Shown here: positions 60,101 to 64,000 of the stretch, piece by piece | How positions within the stretch are numbered: the stretch's first letter is position 1 | How the letters are laid out: every line of letters starts with the position of its first letter | Assembly: GCF_026104355.1 (NCBI RefSeq) | Contig: NZ_CP110535.1 | Coordinates: 930,001-994,000, forward strand | Length of the DNA stretch: 64,000 nucleotides | Direction: 5' to 3' | DNA from: Halomonas sp. BDJS001 | Lineage (GTDB): Bacteria; Pseudomonadota; Gammaproteobacteria; Pseudomonadales; Halomonadaceae | Notes under the pieces: generated by a model | Told to the model about the DNA's origin: nothing | Databases searched by the model: none | The model's input: the letters and a program-made list of their open reading frames with translations, nothing else | Program-made: the position numbers and the translations under genes

Positions 60101-63100
60101 TGCACTTCCGTTGAATGCCAACGGCAAAGTAGATCGCAAGACGCTACCAGAGCCGGACTTAGCTAGTGGCTCGCAGTATGACGCGCCTCACGGAGATGTA
60201 GAAGAAGCGTTGGCGGAAATCTGGTCGGAGATACTTGGCATCGAGCGGGTGGGTCGACACGATAATTTCTTCGAGCTGGGTGGCCATTCATTATTGGCTC
60301 TGAAGGTGTTGGAGCAAATGCGGCATCAGGGACTGACGGCGCAGGTACGCACGCTGTTCCAATGCCCAGAACTGGCGGCCTTTGCCCGGGCATTGACGCA
60401 GACATCAGAGCAGCAGGAAATCATCATCCCGCCCAACCGAATTCCCGATGGCTGCTCGGCAATCCAGCCCGAGATGCTGACTTTGATTGAGCTCAATGGC
60501 GAAGAGATAAGCGCCATCGAAGCGGCCGTGCCGGGTGGGGCCCGCAATATCCAGGATATTTACCCGCTGGCACCACTGCAGGAGGGTATTCTCTTCCACC
60601 ACCGTTTGCAGGAAGAGGGGGATGCCTATGTCACCCCGCGTCTGCTGGGCTTCGACAGCCGAGAACGGCTGGAAACCTTTATTATCGGTTTTAACCAGCT
60701 TATTGCCCGTCACGATATTCTACGAACTGCTGTGTTATGGGAGAACCTGCGTGAGCCGGTACAGGTGGTTTACCGGTATGCCGAGTTAGCTCTCGAATGG
60801 CTAAACGTGGATGGTGCCTCATCACAAAGCGTTGCCGAACAACTGAATGCAGAGGTGAACCCTGAGCACCACCGCCTCAATGTACGTCGAGCTCCCATGC
60901 TGCGAGCAGTAGCAGCTCATTATCCTGAGCAAAAACGCTGGCTGCTGCAGCTACCTAGCCACCACCTGGTCATGGATCACACTACCCTCGAGCTATTGGT
61001 GGAAGAAATTTCCCTGATCCAGCAAGGTCGTGAAGATGAGCTACCCAAACCACTCCCATTCCGCAATTTCGTTGCCCAGACCCGACTAGGGATAAACCAA
61101 GAAGAGCATGAGGCCTTCTTCCGTGAGCAGTTGGGCGATGTTGAAGAACCAACCGCGCCCTTCGGGATGCTAGATATTCGAGGAGATGGCGGCGAGATCG
61201 AGGAATTTCGCGTTACTTTGGAAACGGCACTGGCCCAGCAGGTGAGGCAACAGGCTCAGCGCTATGGTGTGAGCACTGCTAGCCTGTTCCACCTGGCTTG
61301 GGCCTTGGTGCTGAGCAAGACCACTGGGAGGGACGATGTGGTGTTCGGCACCGTGCTGTTCGGGCGCATGCAGGGCATCGAAGGTGCTGAGCGGGCACTG
61401 GGGATGTTTATCAATACGCTCCCTGTGCGTATCAAAATGGGCACTCAAGGTGTCGATAGATGCCTGCGTCACACCCACGATACTCTATCTGATCTAATGC
61501 ACCACGAGCATGCCAGCCTTGGTCTCGCGCAGCGCTGTAGTGGTCTATCTGGGGGGGCGCCTCTGTTTACCAGTTTGCTGAACTATCGTTATAGCGCTCC
61601 CCAGCAAGCAGGAAGTTCCAGCCATACCTGGGAGGGCATGGAAGTGTTGGGCGTCCAGGAGCGTACCAATTATCCTCTTGGCATGGCGGTAGACGATCTG
61701 GGAGAGGGCTTTCAGCTAGTGGGCCAGGTGAGTCGTTCGATTGGTGCCCATCGGCTGTGTGGTTACATGCGTTCGGCTGTGGTCGGCATCGTAGAAAGGC
61801 TTCGAACGGCACCGCAGCAAGCGATAAGTGAGATCAGCCTGTTAGGAGAAGCAGAGCGGCGGTTGTTAAGTGAATGGGGGGTGAATTCATACCAGTATCT
61901 TGCTGCTCAGCCAATCCATCGACTGATTGAGCACAAAGTCGCGTTAACGCCAGAGTCTACTGCATTAATATTTGCAGATCAGTCAGTTGGCTACGCCCAA
62001 CTCAATACCCGCGCCAACCAGTTGGCCCACTACCTTATCGGCCTAGGCGTAAAACCTGAGACCCGAGTGGGTATCGCCATGGAGCGCTCCATCGAGATGG
62101 TGGTGGGGCTACTGGCTATCCTAAAGGCGGGTGGAGCCTATGTGCCGTTAGATCCCGAGTATCCCGCAGAGCGGCTGGCCTTCATCGCCGAAGATAGTGG
62201 CATTGAACTATTGCTGACTCAGCACCACTTACGCGCGTCATTGCCGGTAGCTGATGGCCTAAGCGTTGTTGAGTTGGATCGGCTGGATGTTGCGCATCAT
62301 GCTTCTACCAATCCAGCGGTGACGCTGCACGGCGAAAATCTTGCCTATGTGATTTATACGTCGGGATCCACCGGGCGGCCCAAGGGCGCCGCCATCCGCC
62401 ATAATGCCTTGACTAACTGCATGGTCTGGATGCAGGAAACCTATCAACTCACCGACACCGATGCCGTATTGCACAAGGCGCCGTTCGGGTTCGACGTGTC
62501 GGTATGGGAGATTTTCTGGCCGCTGAGTGTTGGGGCACGCTTGGTGATCGCCCAACCAGGCGACCACCGGGATCCAGAACGCATCATTGAGCTGATTCAG
62601 CGGCACGGCGTCACCACGCTTAATTTTGTGCCCTCCATGCTCAAGGCCTTCCTGGCCTATCCCGATGTTAAACCCAAGACGCGGCTCAAACATATCATGT
62701 GCGGTGGCGAGGCCGTTCCAGCCACGCTACAGCAGGATGTGGCTGAGTGCCTCGACGGTGCCCACCTGCATGATCTCTATGGCCCCACCGAAACTACTAT
62801 TCATGTCACTCACTGGTGGTGTCGTGATGACGCTCACCGCCAGATTCCCATTGGGCGACCCATTAGCGGTACCCGCACCTACGTCTTGGATGGTGAGCTG
62901 AACCTAGTACCACAGGGCGTTGAGGGAGAGCTCTATCTCGGCGGGATAAGCCTTGCCCGTGGATATCTCAATCGCAGTGATCTGACAGCGGAGCGCTTTA
63001 TCGCCGATCCGTTCATGGAGGGCGAGCGCCTCTACCGCACCGGCGATCTGGTGCGCTGGCGGGAAGATGGCCAGCTCGAGTACCTGGGCCGACTCGATCA

Positions 63101-64000
63101 CCAGGTGAAAATACGCGGCCTGCGTATTGAACTAGGTGAGATCGAAGCTGAACTGCTATCGCAGCCGAAGGTTCGCGAGGCGGTGGTGGTAGCGCAGGAA
63201 AGCTCCACTGGTTCGAGACTGGTGGCCTACGTGGTTCCCCAGGCCGACCTTGAACTCGACACCAATTTACTACGTGAGGCGCTAGGGCAACGGTTGCCGG
63301 ACTACATGGTGCCGGGAGTTGTGGTCACACTGGAGGCGCTGCCGTTGAATGCCAATGGCAAAGTAGACCGTAAAGCATTGCCTGAGCCTGATTTAGACAG
63401 TGGCTCGCAGTACGAGCCGCCTCTGGGCGGAGTGGAAGAAGTCTTAGCAGAGATCTGGTCTGAAGTGTTGAGCGTAGAGCGTGTTGGCCGATACGATAAC
63501 TTCTTCGAGTTAGGCGGACATTCGCTGCTGGCTCTGAAAGTGCTGGAGAAAATGCGGTATCGAGGTCTGAAGGCCCAGGTGCGCTCTTTGTTCCAATACC
63601 CGGAGTTGGAGGCTTTCGCTCAAGCGCTGATACAAGCGCCACAGCAAGCCGAGGTCGTCATCCCCATCAACCGGATTCCTTATGACTGCCAAGCGCTGCA
63701 GCCTGAGATGTTGACGCTAATTGAACTCAATATTGAAGAAATCAGCGCAATTGAAGCGCTAGTGCCGAGCGGCGCTGCTAACATCCAGGATATCTACCCA
63801 CTAGCACCACTACAGGAGGGAATTCTCTTCCACCATCGGCTGCAGGAGAAGGGAGATGCCTATGTGACCCCTCGGCTGTTGGGCTTTGATAGTCAGGAAC
63901 GGTTGGAACAGTTTATTGCTAGTTTCAATCAGCTCATTGCGCGCCACGATATTCTTCGCACCGCCGTACTCTGGGAGGGACTTCGTGAGCCGGTGCAGGT
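57192..64000 (+). CDS. NRPS 3: C-A(Ser)-T-C(dual)-A(Thr-like)-T-C(dual)... (partial, runs off window)
   Basis: This frame is open from ATG 57192 (AAGGA upstream) to the window end: 2269 codons without a stop. Domains: C about 33-480 (HHIVSDA near 163); A about 515-1000; T with GGHSL near 1031; C about 1123-1560 (HHLVMDH near 1257); A about 1600-2080; T near 2108; start of another C near 2200. Both later C domains open with [18 protein letters not shown] and then GD, matching the extra N-terminal His motif HHxxxxxGD of dual epimerase/condensation domains. So the residues of both modules should become D. Pockets read D-V-W-H-V-S-L-I-D (Ser-like) and D-V-W-N-M-G-L-I-H (nearest Thr, uncertain). 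Further modules, ornithine tailoring and release domains must lie beyond the window. Confidence 0.9.
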   Translation, partial: MNGMSQESLAANQSGRYQESIVASTQVGEHVPLSFSQHQLWLLQNMEPGLSAYNLPRVFRLKGEVNPEALERAFKAVIARHAVLRTHFVERNGEPMQVVTTGAKFELQCEDLSILTPSEREARLAVSINEVTSHVFDLTVSPALVARWIKVGEQEQVLAVCMHHIVSDAWSNPILAKDLKTAYCLAVASQDEAFLPELNIQYTDYAAWQRERYERGEFEKSLAYWNSYLGDQVPDIELPTDYKRPGVQKFSGARSSIALPADLVDALRQLCRKEKCTPFMILLAAWQALLARYSDQMEFAVGVPHAGRPFDELQDLMGYFVSTQVFRANLSPAMTLRDIVQQVRKDALGLMNHADLPLEILLEARSEQRDPSRNPLFQVMFGVQMDGDAEQLEFDGVIAEPMRAENGTTKFELSLNCVIGKEGVQCDLEYRTDLFDQGTAEKLLERYQQVLTTLCENYNSRLGELDILGASERRELAEWGDNSPRFTGIGTIQHLIERQTTENPEATALVFEDQSLSYSELNTRANRLGHYLIDLGVCPETRVGIAMERSIEMVVGLLGILKAGGAYVPLDPDYPAERLAYMVEDSGIELLLTQHHLRESLPVTNALRVVELDRLDVAHHAFTNPAVALHSEHLAYVIYTSGSTGRPKGAANRHHALTNRLQWMQEAYGLTANDVVLQKTPFSFDVSVWEFFWPLMQGARLVMAPPGAHREPAQLVELIRTHKITTLHFVPSMLQAFLAHGGGVGEIEEACTSLMRVVCSGEALPAELQNQVFARLPHTGLYNLYGPTEAAIDVTHWTCQDDGLNQVAIGRPIAGIRTYVLDSDLNMVPPTVAGELYLGGVGLARGYLNREGLTAERFVADPFVQGERLYRTGDLVRWREDGQLEYLGRLDHQVKIRGLRIELGEIEAELLAQPEVRESVVVAQEGPGGSRLVAYVVPQVDSELDTSSLREALGQKLPDYMVPGVVVSLDALPLNANGKVDRKTLPEPDLASGSQYDAPHGDVEEALAEIWSEILGIERVGRHDNFFELGGHSLLALKVLEQMRHQGLTAQVRTLFQCPELAAFARALTQTSEQQEIIIPPNRIPDGCSAIQPEMLTLIELNGEEISAIEAAVPGGARNIQDIYPLAPLQEGILFHHRLQEEGDAYVTPRLLGFDSRERLETFIIGFNQLIARHDILRTAVLWENLREPVQVVYRYAELALEWLNVDGASSQSVAEQLNAEVNPEHHRLNVRRAPMLRAVAAHYPEQKRWLLQLPSHHLVMDHTTLELLVEEISLIQQGREDELPKPLPFRNFVAQTRLGINQEEHEAFFREQLGDVEEPTAPFGMLDIRGDGGEIEEFRVTLETALAQQVRQQAQRYGVSTASLFHLAWALVLSKTTGRDDVVFGTVLFGRMQGIEGAERALGMFINTLPVRIKMGTQGVDRCLRHTHDTLSDLMHHEHASLGLAQRCSGLSGGAPLFTSLLNYRYSAPQQAGSSSHTWEGMEVLGVQERTNYPLGMAVDDLGEGFQLVGQVSRSIGAHRLCGYMRSAVVGIVERLRTAPQQAISEISLLGEAERRLLSEWGVNSYQYLAAQPIHRLIEHKVALTPESTALIFADQSVGYAQLNTRANQLAHYLIGLGVKPETRVGIAMERSIEMVVGLLAILKAGGAYVPLDPEYPAERLAFIAEDSGIELLLTQHHLRASLPVADGLSVVELDRLDVAHHASTNPAVTLHGENLAYVIYTSGSTGRPKGAAIRHNALTNCMVWMQETYQLTDTDAVLHKAPFGFDVSVWEIFWPLSVGARLVIAQPGDHRDPERIIELIQRHGVTTLNFVPSMLKAFLAYPDVKPKTRLKHIMCGGEAVPATLQQDVAECLDGAHLHDLYGPTETTIHVTHWWCRDDAHRQIPIGRPISGTRTYVLDGELNLVPQGVEGELYLGGISLARGYLNRSDLTAERFIADPFMEGERLYRTGDLVRWREDGQLEYLGRLDHQVKIRGLRIELGEIEAELLSQPKVREAVVVAQESSTGSRLVAYVVPQADLELDTNLLREALGQRLPDYMVPGVVVTLEALPLNANGKVDRKALPEPDLDSGSQYEPPLGGVEEVLAEIWSEVLSVERVGRYDNFFELGGHSLLALKVLEKMRYRGLKAQVRSLFQYPELEAFAQALIQAPQQAEVVIPINRIPYDCQALQPEMLTLIELNIEEISAIEALVPSGAANIQDIYPLAPLQEGILFHHRLQEKGDAYVTPRLLGFDSQERLEQFIASFNQLIARHDILRTAVLWEGLREPVQ

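Noticed and set aside
1..64000. tRNA, rRNA, CRISPR array, insertion sequence or prophage
   Set aside because: No cloverleaf-like clusters, spaced direct repeats, transposase motifs or phage genes were noticed; short repeats found are listed separately. A tRNA or repeat search was not run.

Overview
The window looks like a chromosomal segment of a halophilic gammaproteobacterium of the Halomonas/Vreelandella type. The evidence is moderate-to-high G+C, Shine-Dalgarno starts, a full LplT-PlsC-AAS fusion, a membrane PQQ glucose dehydrogenase, acidic exported proteins and an acyl-peptide siderophore locus. This assignment is inference from gene content. I saw no rRNA, tRNA, insertion sequence, phage gene or CRISPR array.

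Region 1 (1-25 kb) is ordinary chromosome. It holds a Tat-exported FAD amine oxidase with a secreted partner, a lipid-recycling acyltransferase fusion with a divergent HTH regulator, and two LysR/DMT-exporter divergent pairs. It also holds rlmA, a cold-shock gene, a frameshifted dicarboxylate symporter followed by a nucleoside deaminase, a 57-residue YqaE/Pmp3 protein, a TonB receptor, glucose dehydrogenase, a CurA-like reductase, an RlpA-like protein, a repeat protein, cytochrome b561, a diguanylate cyclase and an ArgP-like regulator.

Region 2 (26-35 kb) is iron-related. A four-gene operon encodes imelysin, a di-heme DUF1111 protein, a second imelysin and a Tat-type DUF1513 protein. It is followed by a PvdE/SyrD-type peptide exporter (two frameshifts), a FhuF-type ferric-siderophore reductase and a FhuC/FecE-type ATPase, with Fur-like sites near the last two. 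Then come two copies of a palindromic intergenic element, a glycerophosphodiesterase and an inositol-phosphatase family gene.

Region 3 (37.7-64 kb, running off the end) is a siderophore biosynthesis locus. A PvdS-like ECF sigma gene has a promoter overlapped by a Fur-like site and is followed by a 68-residue FecR-N-terminus-only protein. A perfect PvdS-type iron-starvation promoter (TAAAT-N16-CGT) then precedes mbtH, a type II thioesterase, a phosphopantetheinyl transferase, a stand-alone SyrP/TauD-like hydroxylase and three NRPS genes.

Domain order is FAAL-ACP-C-A-T-E-C-A-T-C-hydroxylase / degenerate C-A-T / C-A-T-C(dual)-A-T-C(dual)... Binding-pocket residues read by eye suggest Asp, Ser / Asp / Ser, Thr-like. 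The predicted product is a fatty-acylated peptide siderophore carrying two Asp residues, both possibly beta-hydroxylated. The class resembles cupriachelin, taiwachelin and the Halomonas loihichelins. An unusual point is the split arrangement in which a C-domain-hydroxylase tail on synthetase 1 meets a catalytically dead C-like (interface-type) head on synthetase 2.

Four single-base losses in A/T runs break three otherwise intact genes. Their shared character suggests homopolymer sequencing errors rather than real decay.
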